Shown in pieces: positions 10,226 through 23,184 of a stretch of 64,000 bases of DNA. The DNA is from Panulirus ornatus (taxonomy: Eukaryota; Arthropoda; Malacostraca; Decapoda; Palinuridae). A model generated the notes under the pieces. The model worked only from the letters and a program-made list of their open reading frames with translations, was not told the origin of the DNA and made no database searches. The DNA lies in NCBI RefSeq assembly GCF_036320965.1, contig NC_092241.1, positions 8,974,569-9,038,568 on the forward strand. Direction: 5' to 3'. Position 1 is the stretch's first letter. Each line of letters begins with the position of its first letter. Position numbers and translations under genes: made by a program.

Positions 10226-13200
10226 GTACATACCAGTTATACTACATCAACATACTCCTGTACATACCAGTTATACTACATCAACATACTCCTGTACATA
10301 CCAGTTATACTACATCAACATACTCCTGTACATACCAGTTATACTACATCAACATACTCCTGTACATACCAGTTATACTACATCAACATACTCCTGTACA
10401 TACCAGTTATACTACATCAACATACTCCTGTACATACCAGTTATACTACATCAACATACTCCTGTACATACCAGTTATACTACATCAACATACTCCTGTA
10501 CATACCAGTTATACTACATCAACATACTCCTGTACATACCAGTTATACTACATCAACATACTCCTGTACATACCAGTTATACTACATCAACATACTCCTG
10601 TACATACCAGTTATACTACATCAACATACTCCTGTACATACCAGTTATACTACATCAACATACTCCTGTACATACCAGTTATACTACATCAACATACTCC
10701 TGTACATACCAGTTATACTACATCAACATACTCCTGTACATACCAGTTATACTACATCAACATACTCCTGTACATACCAGTTATACTACATCAACATACT
10801 CCTGTACATACCAGTTATACTACATCAACATACTCCTGTACATACCAGTTATACTACATCAACATACTCCTGTACATACCAGTTATACTACATCAACATA
10901 CTCCTGTACATACCAGTTATACTACATCAACATACTCCTGTACATACCAGTTATACTACATCAACATACTCCTGTACATACCAGTTATACTACATCAACA
11001 TACTCCTGTACATACCAGTTATACTACATCAACATACTCCTGTACATACCAGTTATACTACATCAACATACTCCTGTACATACCAGTTATACTACATCAA
11101 CATACTCCTGTACATACCAGTTATACTACATCAACATACTCCTGTACATACCAGTTATACTACATCAACATACTCCTGTACATACCAGTTATACTACATC
11201 AACATACTCCTGTACATACCAGTTATACTACATCAACATACTCCTGTACATACCAGTTATACTACATCAACATACTCCTGTACATACCAGTTATACTACA
11301 TCAACATACTCCTGTACATACCAGTTATACTACATCAACATACTCCTGTACATACCAGTTATACTACATCAACATACTCCTGTACATACCAGTTATACTA
11401 CATCAACATACTCCTGTACATACCAGTTATACTACATCAACATACTCCTGTACATACCAGTTATACTACATCAACATACTCCTGTACATACCAGTTATAC
11501 TACATCAACATACTCCTGTACATACCAGTTATACTACATCAACATACTCCTGTACATACCAGTTATACTACATCAACATACTCCTGTACATACCAGTTAT
11601 ACTACATCAACATACTCCTGTACATACCAGTTATACTACATCAACATACTCCTGTACATACCAGTTATACTACATCAACATACTCCTGTACATACCAGTT
11701 ATACTACATCAACATACTCCTGTACATACCAGTTATACTACATCAACATACTCCTGTACATACCAGTTATACTACATCAACATACTCCTGTACATACCAG
11801 TTATACTACATCAACATACTCCTGTACATACCAGTTATACTACATCAACATACTCCTGTACATACCAGTTATACTACATCAACATACTCCTGTACATACC
11901 AGTTATACTACATCAACATACTCCTGTACATACCAGTTATACTACATCAACATACTCCTGTACATACCAGTTATACTACATCAACATACTCCTGTACATA
12001 CCAGTTATACTACATCAACATACTCCTGTACATACCAGTTATACTACATCAACATACTCCTGTACATACCAGTTATACTACATCAACATACTCCTGTACA
12101 TACCAGTTATACTACATCAACATACTCCTGTACATACCAGTTATACTACATCAACATACTCCTGTACATACCAGTTATACTACATCAACATACTCCTGTA
12201 CATACCAGTTATACTACATCAACATACTCCTGTACATACCAGTTATACTACATCAACATACTCCTGTACATACCAGTTATACTACATCAACATACTCCTG
12301 TACATACCAGTTATACTACATCAACATACTCCTGTACATACCAGTTATACTACATCAACATACTCCTGTACATACCAGTTATACTACATCAACATACTCC
12401 TGTACATACCAGTTATACTACATCAACATACTCCTGTACATACCAGTTATACTACATCAACATACTCCTGTACATACCAGTTATACTACATCAACATACT
12501 CCTGTACATACCAGTTATACTACATCAACATACTCCTGTACATACCAGTTATACTACATCAACATACTCCTGTACATACCAGTTATACTACATCAACATA
12601 CTCCTGTACATACCAGTTATACTACATCAACATACTCCTGTACATACCAGTTATACTACATCAACATACTCCTGTACATACCAGTTATACTACATCAACA
12701 TACTCCTGTACATACCAGTTATACTACATCAACATACTCCTGTACATACCAGTTATACTACATCAACATACTCCTGTACATACCAGTTATACTACATCAA
12801 CATACTCCTGTACATACCAGTTATACTACATCAACATACTCCTGTACATACCAGTTATACTACATCAACATACTCCTGTACATACCAGTTATACTACATC
12901 AACATACTCCTGTACATACCAGTTATACTACATCAACATACTCCTGTACATACCAGTTATACTACATCAACATACTCCTGTACATACCAGTTATACTACA
13001 TCAACATACTCCTGTACATACCAGTTATACTACATCAACATACTCCTGTACATACCAGTTATACTACATCAACATACTCCTGTACATACCAGTTATACTA
13101 CATCAACATACTCCTGTACATACCAGTTATACTACATCAACATACTCCTGTACATACCAGTTATACTACATCAACATACTCCTGTACATACCAGTTATAC

Positions 13201-14361
13201 TACATCAACATACTCCTGTACATACCAGTTATACTACATCAACATACTCCTGTACATACCAGTTATACTACATCAACATACTCCTGTACATACCAGTTAT
13301 ACTACATCAACATACTCCTGTACATACCAGTTATACTACATCAACATACTCCTGTACATACCAGTTATACTACATCAACATACTCCTGTACATACCAGTT
13401 ATACTACATCAACATACTCCTGTACATACCAGTTATACTACATCAACATACTCCTGTACATACCAGTTATACTACATCAACATACTCCTGTACATACCAG
13501 TTATACTACATCAACATACTCCTGTACATACCAGTTATACTACATCAACATACTCCTGTACATACCAGTTATACTACATCAACATACTCCTGTACATACC
13601 AGTTATACTACATCAACATACTCCTGTACATACCAGTTATACTACATCAACATACTCCTGTACATACCAGTTATACTACATCAACATACTCCTGTACATA
13701 CCAGTTATACTACATCAACATACTCCTGTACATACCAGTTATACTACATCAACATACTCCTGTACATACCAGTTATACTACATCAACATACTCCTGTACA
13801 TACCAGTTATACTACATCAACATACTCCTGTACATACCAGTTATACTACATCAACATACTCCTGTACATACCAGTTATACTACATCAACATACTCCTGTA
13901 CATACCAGTTATACTACATCAACATACTCCTGTACATACCAGTTATACTACATCAACATACTCCTGTACATACCAGTTATACTACATCAACATACTCCTG
14001 TACATACCAGTTATACTACATCAACATATTCCTTTGAATACCAGTTATACTACATCAACATACTCCTGTACATACCAGTTATATTACATCAACATACTCC
14101 TGTACATAGCAGTTATACTACATCAACATACTCCTGTACATACCAGTTATACTACATCATCATACTCCTGTACATACCAGTTATACTACATCAACATACT
14201 CCTGTACATACCAGTTATACTACATCAACATACTCCTGTACATACCAGTTATACTACATCATCATACTCCTGTACATACCAGTTATACTACATCAACATA
14301 CTCCTGTACATACCAGTTATATTACATCAACATACTCCTGTACATACCAGTTATACTACAT
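10221..14361. repeat. 34-bp satellite array, about 122 copies
   Basis: The monomer begins CTCCTGTACATACCAG and continues TTATACTACATCAACATA. Starts at 10221 and 14335 differ by exactly 121 x 34, so there is no net length drift. Units from 10221 to about 14028 appear identical. The last ten carry point changes such as TTCCTTTGAATACC, ACATAGCAG and CATCATCATAC. Because 34 is not a multiple of three and the + strand of the unit lacks stops in every frame, all three forward frames stay open for about 1,300-1,430 codons. These are not genes. Confidence 0.98.
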
Positions 14362-15242
14362 AGATATGAGCAATCACCAGTGCCTGTATGTTCGCATGTA
14401 TCCCCCAACATCAGTGTAAATATACGCAATATACGCATGTAAATGTAAATGTAAATCTGGCAGAAGAGGACTGGCTATACATTCTTGGACCAGTTAGGGA
14501 GGCCTGGATACCCTGCTGGAAAGCACAGTGTAATGGATCACTCCACCCTCGTCGTTGGTCATTCACAGGTTCAAAGTGGTGACCCATCCCGTGATTTCGG
14601 ACTTAGAATTATATCATATATCCCCATGACTGTCCCAAGTCCCACATCCCGTCCCATTTCGGTTTCCCATTATCATATATCCCCTTGAGTGTTCCAGTCC
14701 TTAGCTGGACCCATTTAAGTCTTAGCTTTGAATATGATATGATTATCAGTGATGACTGATTGATCATTTTGTCGTCATTACCACTTGTTATCTTGGAGGA
14801 AGAATAAGGGCTAACATGTCTTCAGTGCACGGTTTACAGTAGGAATGGAAGTTATCTGAATCCAGATTTTACTGAAAGGGGTTTACCAAGAGGCCAATAC
14901 GACATGGAAAGACGTCGAAAATGATATTCCAGTCTTATTACTGAAATAGTAAACACAAGGAGAGGGGGGGTTGCGATTTCTGTTTCTTTCACTACACTGC
15001 TAAGCTTTAGAACTCTCCATCTGAGGCCTTTCCATGTTAGATGTCTTTTTTTTTTTTTAAATCAAAGACAGGTTTTCCTCCTCATCTTCCTCCTCCTCCA
15101 AAACTCTTATCTTCTTCTCGTCTCCTTACTTCTCCGTCTATTTATCCTTCTCTAACGCTTAATCTACTGTTAAGACTCGGCCTTGATAACGAATGTTTGC
15201 ACGTTATTAAAAGCATAGGTATGGTAGGTCATCACATCTAAA
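14362..15242. other. single-copy interval, no gene recognised
   Basis: It contains a short ATGTAA triplication near 14437-14456 and two similar sentences around CATATATCCCC (14616-14685). Nothing codes convincingly. Confidence 0.5.
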
Positions 15243-15244
15243 GG

Positions 15245-15495
15245 GTCGTACGGTCATGCTATGAAGAGTCGTACTGTCGTGCTCAAGGGTCGTACCTTTG
15301 TACTCAAAGGGCGCACCGTGGTGCTCAAGGGTCGTATCGTCGTGCTTAAGGGTCGTACCGTCGTGCTCAAGCGTCGTGCCGTCGTGTTTACGGGTCGTAC
15401 CGTCGTGCTTAAGGGTCGTACCGTCGTGCTCAAGGGTCGTACCGTCGTGCTCAAGGGTCGTACCGTCGTGCTTAAGGGTCGTACTGTCATGATGA
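15245..15495 (+). repeat. 21-bp dispersed minisatellite, locus 2
   Basis: About 12 units of the type GGGTCGTACCGTCGTGCTCA with scattered substitutions. The unit length is a multiple of three, so both strands show repeat-encoded open frames. It is the same family as 6798-6895 in opposite orientation. 15496-16257 has no supported gene. Confidence 0.93.
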
Positions 15496-16253
15496 TGGGT
15501 TGTACTGACGTGTTTAATGGGTATATTACATCCAGGTTCTGTTATTCTAATCATCTTCGATTTCAAATACATTTGCCCATAAAGTTTCAAACACGTCTCG
15601 CCCGATTGCGAATCCATTCCACTACGTTCCACTTAGGTTCGCAGTGCCATGAAAAACACTTCATTTACTGTAGATGATTTACCCGTCCAGTGGTCCAGTA
15701 TTACATGGAACTCAGTCCAGGAACCATCGCCTGCCTGGAATAACTGCTGGATGTATTGTTAGATCGGTGTCCTCACACTTGATGAGTCGCATCATTCGTA
15801 AATGATTTTGAAATCGAATCCCGGTACTGTATAAGCCACCACCATCGTTCCCGTTTTCGCTCTTGACTTTTAACTAGAGTCTGTACTTCTAGAATCAATA
15901 CTAGGGTTACTGACAACCATAGAAAATGCAGGAGAACAGTAGTTGGGAATGAGATGGTTCACGTTTCATGCGATATGAACAGATTCGTTTGGTCGTTTGG
16001 TAAACATTTTTTTTTTCTCCCGTTAATGTGGACGGGAGGCAGAGCTTTCTCCAATATCGTCTTAAACCAACCTTCAGGAGATGATATTACTGTTGTCCCC
16101 TGTTGCAGCAGACGGTGCTGTGGTAAGCTCGTCTGTGGAACAGACCAGAAACAGACTAGGAACACAGAAAATATACAGATCATGTGAGAGACAGATGGAA
16201 ATAGGTTCTTTTTGGATCACATTCAAGACATAGATATCAGACAAAAGACGCAC

Positions 16254-16257
<4 letters not shown>

Positions 16258-16323
<66 letters not shown>
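16258..16323. repeat. (GA)n microsatellite
   Basis: About 66 bases of GA. Confidence 0.97.
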
Positions 16324-16324
<1 letters not shown>

Positions 16325-16469
16325 GAGAGCATCAGGATCAATATAGGATCTTCGCTGGGAAAGATGTGTGTAAAGATGGGGAAAGATAGAAGAGAAAAAA
16401 GATGGTCTGTTATTCGAGCGTTTTACTCGTCATCATCTTTCCCCAACCGACAACTCCATCAAGGAGGCG

Positions 16470-16472
<3 letters not shown>

Positions 16473-16528
<56 letters not shown>

Positions 16529-16610
16529 GATCTCTAGATCTCTCTCTCTCTCTCTCTCTAGGTTTCTCTCTGGATCTCTCTGGATCTCTAGATCTCTCTC
16601 TGTATCTCTC

Positions 16611-16702
<92 letters not shown>
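16473..16702. repeat. (CT)n compound microsatellite
   Basis: CT tracts interrupted by AGATCT and GGATCT words in the middle third (about 16528-16620). 16703-17317 beyond it is purine-rich with no supported gene. Confidence 0.95.
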
Positions 16703-16705
<3 letters not shown>

Positions 16706-17317
16706 CTGTGTGTGAAGTGAAGCGTTCGTGTATGACTCCTGTTATGCCCTCCCTCCGCCGAGATGGTTTTATGGGACGTGTTTACGGTATTATTCAACGC
16801 TTCCGGACATGAAGGGAATCTTGGTGGGAGTCAAGGCTCTGGTTGTGTTGCCTGAGGCCTGGCGGCAGCAGTGAGTTAGGACGTACATTTGTATTCATCA
16901 GAGGCGGCCCTCAGGCAGGGGGGGAGTGGAGGGGAAAGTGGAGTGGGAGGTGGAGGATGTGGAGCGAAGGTGGGTGAGGACAGGGATGTTGAGGGGATGT
17001 GCTGAAGGAGTGGTGGAGCTGCTGGAGAGGACGTGATGAGGTGGAAATGATGGAGTGTATTGGTGGAGTGGAAGGTTGTGGGATGGAGGAAGGGGAGGAG
17101 CTGGGGGTATGGTGAGGGAAGTCAGCCAGTAAAGGTGATGGAGGGAAGGATGGATGAATGATGGAGGTGGAAGACCAGACGAGATGGGGTGGAGACGAAG
17201 GAAGGGCTTGGAGGAGACGACATGAAAGTGGAGTAGGTGAGGCAGGAAGGTGGAGGAACATGGGAGGGAGAACTGGTGGAGGAAGTGGAGAGGCAGAGGC
17301 GCAGCAGCTCCATGTGT

Positions 17318-17525
17318 CCTCCTGTAGGAGAGGACCAGCCCTACCTGTCCTCCTGTAGGAGAGGACCAGCCCTACCTGACCTCCTGCAGGAGAGGACCAG
17401 CCCTACCTGTCCTCCTGCAGGAGAGGACCAGCCCTACCTGACCTCCTGCAGGAGAGGACCAGCCCTACCTGACCTCCTGCAGGAGAGGACCAGCCCTACC
17501 TGACCTCCTGCAGGAGAGGACCTCA
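17318..17525. repeat. 31-bp minisatellite with palindromic core
   Basis: Nearly seven units carry the 12-bp palindrome CTCCTGCAGGAG (early units have T for C) followed by AGGACCAGCCCTACCTG. Unit starts at 17350 and 17381 define the 31-bp period. Confidence 0.93.
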
Positions 17526-17696
17526 CACATCACCGTGTTGTGGGGTGCCAACCTTACTTGTTATGTACGAGGAGGGGTGAAGGGGGAGGTGGAGGGAGGG
17601 AGGGGGGAGCCCCACATGTCACTGGGGGGGATGGGGGGGGGAGCAGCCCCACGTGCCATCGTCGGACCAGGCAACACCCCCCCCCCCCTCCTCCCC

Positions 17697-17698
<2 letters not shown>

Positions 17699-17771
<73 letters not shown>
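17699..17771. repeat. (GA)n microsatellite
   Basis: About 73 bases of GA, preceded by C-runs and G-runs at 17580-17690. Confidence 0.97.
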
Positions 17772-17773
<2 letters not shown>

Positions 17774-17860
17774 CTCTCCAATCAATAATGGTTGTCTGAC
17801 TTGGAAGGAGGACAGGGCAAGGATGATGGTACCCTGCAGCCGGGTACGACCTTAGTGCTT

Positions 17861-18928
17861 GTCCTCCAGTACTGTCTTGTCCTCCAGTACTGTCTTGTCC
17901 TCCAGTACTGTCTTGTCCTCCAGTACTGTCTTGTCCTCCAGTACTGTCTTGTCCTCCAGTACTGTCTTGTCCTCCAGTACTGTCTTGTCCTCCAGTACTG
18001 TCTTGTCCTCCAGTACTGTCTTGTCCTCCAGTACTGTCTTGTCCTCCAGTACTGTCTTGTCCTCCAGTACTGTCTTGTCCTCCAGTACTGTCTTGTCCTC
18101 CAGTACTGTCTTGTCCTCCAGTACCGTCTTGTCCTCCAGTACTGTCTTGTCCTCCAGTACCGTCTTGTCCTCCAGTACTGTCTTGTCCTCCAGTACTGTC
18201 TTGTCCTCCAGTACTGTCTTGTCCTCCAGTACTGTCTTGTCCTCCAGTACTGTCTTGTCCTCCAGTACTGTCTTGTCCTCCAGTACCGTCTTGTCCTCCA
18301 GTACTGTCTTGTCCTCCAGTACCGTCTTGTCCTCCAGTACTGTCTTGTCCTCCAGTACTGTCTTGTCCTCCAGTACTGTCTTGTCCTCCAGTACTGTCTT
18401 GTCCTCCAGTACTGTCTTGTCCTCCAGTACTGTCTTGTCCTCCAGTACTGTCTTGTCCTCCAGTACCGTCTTGTCCTCCAGTACCGTCTTGTCCTCCAGT
18501 ACTGTCTTGTCCTCCAGTACTGTCTTGTCCTCCAGTACTGTCTTGTCCTCCAGTACCGTCTTGTCCTCCAGTACTGTCTTGTCCTCCAGTACTGTCTTGT
18601 CCTCCAGTACTGTCTTGTCCTCCAGTACTGTCTTGTCCTCCAGTACTGTCTTGTCCTCCAGTACTGTCTTGTCCTCCAGTACTGTCTTGTCCTCCAGTAC
18701 TGTCTTGTCCTCCAGTACTGTCTTGTCCTCCAGTACTGTCTTGTCCTCCAGTACCGTCTTGTCCTCCAGTACTGTCTTGTCCTCCAGTACTGTCTTGTCC
18801 TCCAGTACTGTCTTGTCCTCCAGTACTGTCTTGTCCTCCAGTACTGTCTTGTCCTCCAGTACCGTCTTGTCCTCCAGTACTGTCTTGTCCTCCAGTACTG
18901 TCTTGTCCTCCAGTACTGTCTTGTCCTC
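17861..18928. repeat. 18-bp minisatellite, 59 copies
   Basis: The unit is GTCCTCCAGTACTGTCTT. The first full unit starts at 17861 and the 59th at 18905, exactly 58 periods, so there are no indels. The only variation I see is T or C at unit position 13 (ACTGTC or ACCGTC). The C form is at units 15, 17, 24, 26, 34, 35, 39, 50 and 56. The unit is a multiple of three and lacks stops in several frames on both strands, which explains open frames of 370-480 codons here. Confidence 0.98.
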
Positions 18929-19187
18929 TCCGCCAAGCATCACCAACATCCTCCAACATTCTCCCACTTCCTCCACCAGAACTACAGGGCGTCATGTCAC
19001 ACTCTCTCCAACAGTCTCCCATCCTCTCCATCAACCACCATCCTCCTCCTCCTCCTCCTCCAACACTCACCTGTTCCTCTCCACCACTGGCAGATTCTGA
19101 CCTACAGAATCATGATATCATTTGATGCTGGTATGATTTTGGGTCTGTGGCAGTGCCACGTGTTTCTCCTCAACCCCTTTGAGTACG

Positions 19188-19475
19188 ACTTAACTCCTTG
19201 AGTCCGGAGACTTAACTCCTTGAGTACGGAGACTTAACTCCTTGAGTACGGAGACTTAACTCCTTGAGTACGGAGACTTAACTCCTTGAGTCCGGAGACT
19301 TAACTCCTTGAGTACGGAGACTTAACTCCTTGAGTACGGAGACGTAACTCCTTGAGTACGGAGACTTAACTCCTTGAGTACGGAGACTTAACTCCTTGAG
19401 TACGGAGACTTAACTCCTTGAGTACGGAGACTTAACTCCTTGAGTACGGAGACTTAACTCCTTGAGTACGGAGAC
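19188..19475 (+). repeat. 22-bp minisatellite array, left arm
   Basis: Thirteen units with starts 22 bp apart (TTGAG at 19198, 19220, ..., 19462). Each contains CTTGAGTACG, GAG and ACTTAACTC. It is the inverted relative of the array at 19545-19895. Confidence 0.95.
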
Positions 19476-19525
19476 TGGACCCCCTCAGTTCGAGGACCTA
19501 AAACCCTTTGTGTCCAACGATGACG

Positions 19526-19558
19526 ACCCTTGAGTACGATGAAATCGTACTCAAGGGT
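19526..19558. repeat. perfect hairpin between the two 22-bp arrays
   Basis: ACCCTTGAGTACGAT, loop GAA, then ATCGTACTCAAGGGT: 15-bp perfectly complementary arms with a three-base loop, built from the array unit itself. Confidence 0.95.
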
Positions 19559-19895
19559 TTAAGTGGTCGTACTCCAGGGGTTAAGTGGTCGTACTCCAGG
19601 GGTTAAGTGGTCGTACTCAAGGGGTTAAGTGGTCGTACTCGAGGGGTTAAGTGGTCGTACTCCAGGGGTTAAGTGGTCGTACTCAAGGGGTTAAGTGGTC
19701 GTACTCAAGTGGTTAAGTGGTCGTACTCAAGGGATTAAGTGGTCGTACTCAAGGGATTAAGTGGTCGTACTCAAGGGGTTAAGTGGTCGTACTCAAGGGG
19801 TTAAGTGGTCGTACTCAAGGGGTTAAGTGGTCGTACTCCAGGGGATAAGTGGTCGTACTCCAGGGGTTAAATGGTCGTACTCAAGGGGTTAATTC
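19545..19895 (-). repeat. 22-bp minisatellite array, right arm (inverted)
   Basis: About 16 units of GGGTTAAGTGGTCGTACTCA-type sequence. The reverse complement reads CTTGAGTACG, ACC, ACTTAACCC, matching the left-arm unit at about 18 of 22 positions. Confidence 0.95.
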
Positions 19896-19956
19896 GTCAT
19901 ATTCACAGGGTTAAAACAGAGGCACCACCACACAGCTTAGCATTAGAAGATAGTGA

Positions 19957-20250
19957 TGATACCATGATAGCATGATGGGAACGTATGATATCATGATAGC
20001 ATGATGGGAACGTATGATATCATGATAGCATGATGGGAACGTATGATATCATGATAGCATGATGGGAACGTATGATATCATGATAGCGTGATGGGAACGT
20101 ATGATATCATGATAGCATGATGGGAACGTATGATATCATGATAACATGATGGGAACGTATGATATCATGATAGCATGATGGGAACGTATGATATCATGAT
20201 AGCATGATGGGAACGTATGATATCATGATAGCATGATGGGAACGTATGAT
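19957..20250. repeat. 29-bp minisatellite, about 10 copies
   Basis: Units are built from TATGATATCATGATAGC and ATGATGGGAACG. The period from 19983 to 20012 is 29. The core ATGATATCAT is a 10-bp palindrome. Units are nearly identical, with one GCGTG and one AACATG variant. Confidence 0.95.
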
Positions 20251-20490
20251 AACATCCCCCCCTTTACGTCATCATCCTCGCCACCCAATCAGCTGACTTA
20301 GAAGCTATAATCATCCACTGACCCATCTAACACCCCAGTCGTTCAGTCAGCCAACAGCCAACCTCTCATCCACCTAACTGACCAATCCATCCATCCAGGC
20401 TATCCCTCCTCCTAGCCACCTGCTTTCTCTCCCTCCTATCTCCATCTCTCCAGCCAGACATCACACCTAACCACAGCTGGCCACTTGGTA

Positions 20491-20990
20491 AGACAGACAG
20501 ACAGACAGACAGCTGACTAGCCACTAGCCAGAGAAACAGCCACCCAACCAGCTGTCAAATGTAACCCAGAGAACCAGACAGCTCACCAGACAGCTGGGAA
20601 ACCTCACATCAAACCAGACAGCCATCCAGCCAGGCAGCCAGCCAGCCAGCCAGACAGACAGCCAAGCAGCCAGACAGCCAGGCAGGCAGCCAAGCAGCCA
20701 GACAGCCAGCCAGCCAGCCAGACAGCCAGGCAGGCAGCCAAGCAGCCAGCCAGCCAGACAGCCAAGCAGCCAGACAGCCAGCCAAGCAGCCAGACAGCCT
20801 AGCAGCCAGACAGCCATCCAGCCAGCCAGCCAGACAGCCAGCCAAGCAGCCAGACAGCCAGACAGACAGCCAGACAGCCAGCCAGACAGACAGCCAAGCA
20901 GCCAGACAGCCAGACAGCCAGGCAGGCAGCCAACCAGACAGCCAGCCAAGCAGCCAGACAGCCAGGCAAGCAGCCAGCCAGCCAAACAAG
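20491..20990. repeat. CAGC/CAGA tetranucleotide-derived repeat
   Basis: GACA repeats at about 20491-20511, then a long irregular series of CAGC, CAGA and CAAG words (20625-20985). The minus-strand frame reads WLAGCL-like repeats that look membrane-like but reflect only the tetranucleotide pattern. Confidence 0.9.
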
Positions 20991-21470
20991 CCGGTTTCTT
21001 GACTGCTTCTCGCACTTCGCCTTTAGTTTGTACCTTGGCAGCGTGGCCGTGGCGGGGGTACTACAGACGCAGCTGGAGTCTGCGGGGTTATGCTCATGTT
21101 ATGGCCCACTTCAGCTCGGTTTTGTGGCCTATAAAATTCCAAAGATTCATGAGAGACAGACAATGACGCGAAGTGTATGAAGAGTGTGTGGGAGGGAGGT
21201 CTTGTGGGGGGGGGGGGGCTGGGATGGTGTGGTAAGTGTGTGTGTGTGTAGGGGGAGACAGTCTGGGTGTTGGCCAAGGGAGAGTGTGACACTAAGTGTG
21301 TGGGAGGGTGTAGGCCAAGATAAGAGTGACAAGTGTGAAGTGTGGCAAGTGTGTAGGAGAAAATGTTTGGTGGTGTGTAGGCCAGAGAAGAGTGACATTA
21401 TGTGTGGGAGAGATGTGGGAAGGTGTAGGCCAGAACAACTGCTGTCAAAAAGAAGAATGTGTAGCAGAGC

Positions 21471-22285
21471 ACAGGAGGGTGTAGACCAGCCGGGAGACAC
21501 TACAGGAGGGTGTAGACCAGCCGGGAGACACAACAGGAGGGTGTAGACCAGGCTGGAGACACTACAGGAGGGTGTAGACCAGCCGGGAGACACTACAGGA
21601 GGGTGTAGACCACCAGGCGGGAGACACTACAGGAGGGTGTAGACCACCAGGCGGGAGACACTACAGGAGGGTGTAGACCACCAGGCGGGAGACACTACAG
21701 GAGGGTGTAGACCACCAGCCGGGAGACACTACAGGAGGGTGTAGACCAGGCTGGAGACACTACAGGAGGGTGTAGACCAGCCGGGAGACACTACAGGAGG
21801 GTGTAGACCAGGCTGGAGACACTACAGGAGGGTGTAGACCAGCCGGGAGACACTACAGGAGGGTGTAGACCACCAGGCGGGAGACACTACAGGAGGGTGT
21901 AGACCACCAGCCGGGAGACACTACAGGAGGGTGTAGACCACCAGCCGGGAGACACTACAGGAGGGTGTAGACCAGGCTGGAGACACTACAGGAGGGTGTA
22001 GACCAGCCGGGAGACACTACAGGAGGGTGTAGACCACCAGGCGGGAGACACTACAGGAGGGTGTAGACCACCAGGCGGGAGACACTACAGGAGGGTGTAG
22101 ACCACCAGGCGGGAGACACTACAGGAGGGTGTAGACCACCAGGCGGGAGACACTACAGGAGGGTGTAGACCAGCCGGGAGACACTACAGGAGGGTGTAGA
22201 CCACCAGGCGGGAGACACTACAGGAGGGTGTAGACCACCAGGCGGGAGACACTACAGGAGGGTGTAGACCAGGCGGGAGGCACTG
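21471..22285. repeat. 31/34-bp minisatellite with length variants
   Basis: About 25 units share GGGAGACACTACAGGAGGG and TGTAGACCA. Short units continue with GCC or GGCT; long units contain an extra CCA triplet (ACCACCAGGCGGG). The order of short and long units repeats in places, for example around 21720-21860 and 21955-22020, which suggests segmental duplication. 22286-22890 has no supported gene. Confidence 0.93.
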
Positions 22286-22889
22286 CTGGTGTGGGTGTAT
22301 GATCAGCGAGGTGACCCCAGCCAGCTACGAAGGCAAGAAGGATGATAATGTGCACAGAAGGGGTCGTCTGTGGCATTGTGAATGTTTATGACGGTAATAA
22401 GTACTGGGTAGCGAGCAGAGAATGTCATGCATGACACTGCAGGCGTGGAGGAAGAGTAGCTGTATGTAATGTGCATGACGAGATGAGGGACTCAGAGGTG
22501 AGAAATGGGTGAAGGAGGAAAGAGACAGGAAAGTTGATGTATCCTGAGATATATGTGATGTACGGGGGTTAGTAGAGGGATGGCTGGGTGAAGGAGAAAA
22601 CTGGGTGAAATGAGGGGGGAAAAAATGAGATGATTATGTGGATATGACATAGAGACAAACTAGGAGAAAGATGTATGTGAAAGGAAGTGATTAATAATGA
22701 CACTGTATAATTAAGATAAAGATAGTTATAAAGATATCCTGGGATAAGGGTCATAGAGGAATGATGTAATCATACCGAGAGATGTATGAAGTAATATCTC
22801 TGGGGAACAGTCATGCTTGTATCAGAGGTTGACGCAATCAGCTTTGCTTCTGTGCTTTTCCCTTCTTAAGAAAATACAACACAGTAGAG

Positions 22890-22890
<1 letters not shown>

Positions 22891-22929
<39 letters not shown>
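22891..22929. repeat. (TG)n microsatellite
   Basis: About 39 bases of TG. Confidence 0.97.
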
Positions 22930-22930
<1 letters not shown>

Positions 22931-23184
22931 TGTACCTTGGTATACGCATTACTTGACTGTCCATGAATATGGTCACTGACCCATCCTATACTATGCGTCT
23001 ATGTATTGAATATATCTGGACCCCTCAGTGAACCTATGGAATCTGTCTTAATACCCCCACACACTCCTGTGATGTCTTGCCCACGCCATACTATGGCGTG
23101 GGCAAGAACCTTGAGGAAGACATATATATTACGACCCTTAGATATGATGACTAGGGCAGTAAAAGCAAAGGGTGGCATACTTAT

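Noticed and set aside
10221..14361. Possible CRISPR-like array
   Set aside because: Repeats are directly contiguous with no spacers, and the host is eukaryotic.
10095..14419. Three overlapping open frames of 1,302-1,437 codons
   Set aside because: They are the three forward frames of the 34-bp satellite, stop-free by chance. All encode the same 34-residue cycle in different phase.
15207..15677. Frames reading RTVVLKG, TTLEHDG or RPLSTTV repeats (also at 23.0-23.7 kb)
   Set aside because: Products of the 21-bp repeat, which is a multiple of three and open on both strands.
17619..19201. Open frames of 370-480 codons on both strands
   Set aside because: Translation of the 18-bp minisatellite (SSSTVL, EDKTVL, QYWRTR and similar cycles). 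No plausible start, no non-repeat domain.
20524..21015. Minus-strand frame of 163 residues rich in W, L, A, G and C resembling a membrane protein
   Set aside because: Arises from CAGC/CAGA tetranucleotide repeats; composition follows the repeat only.
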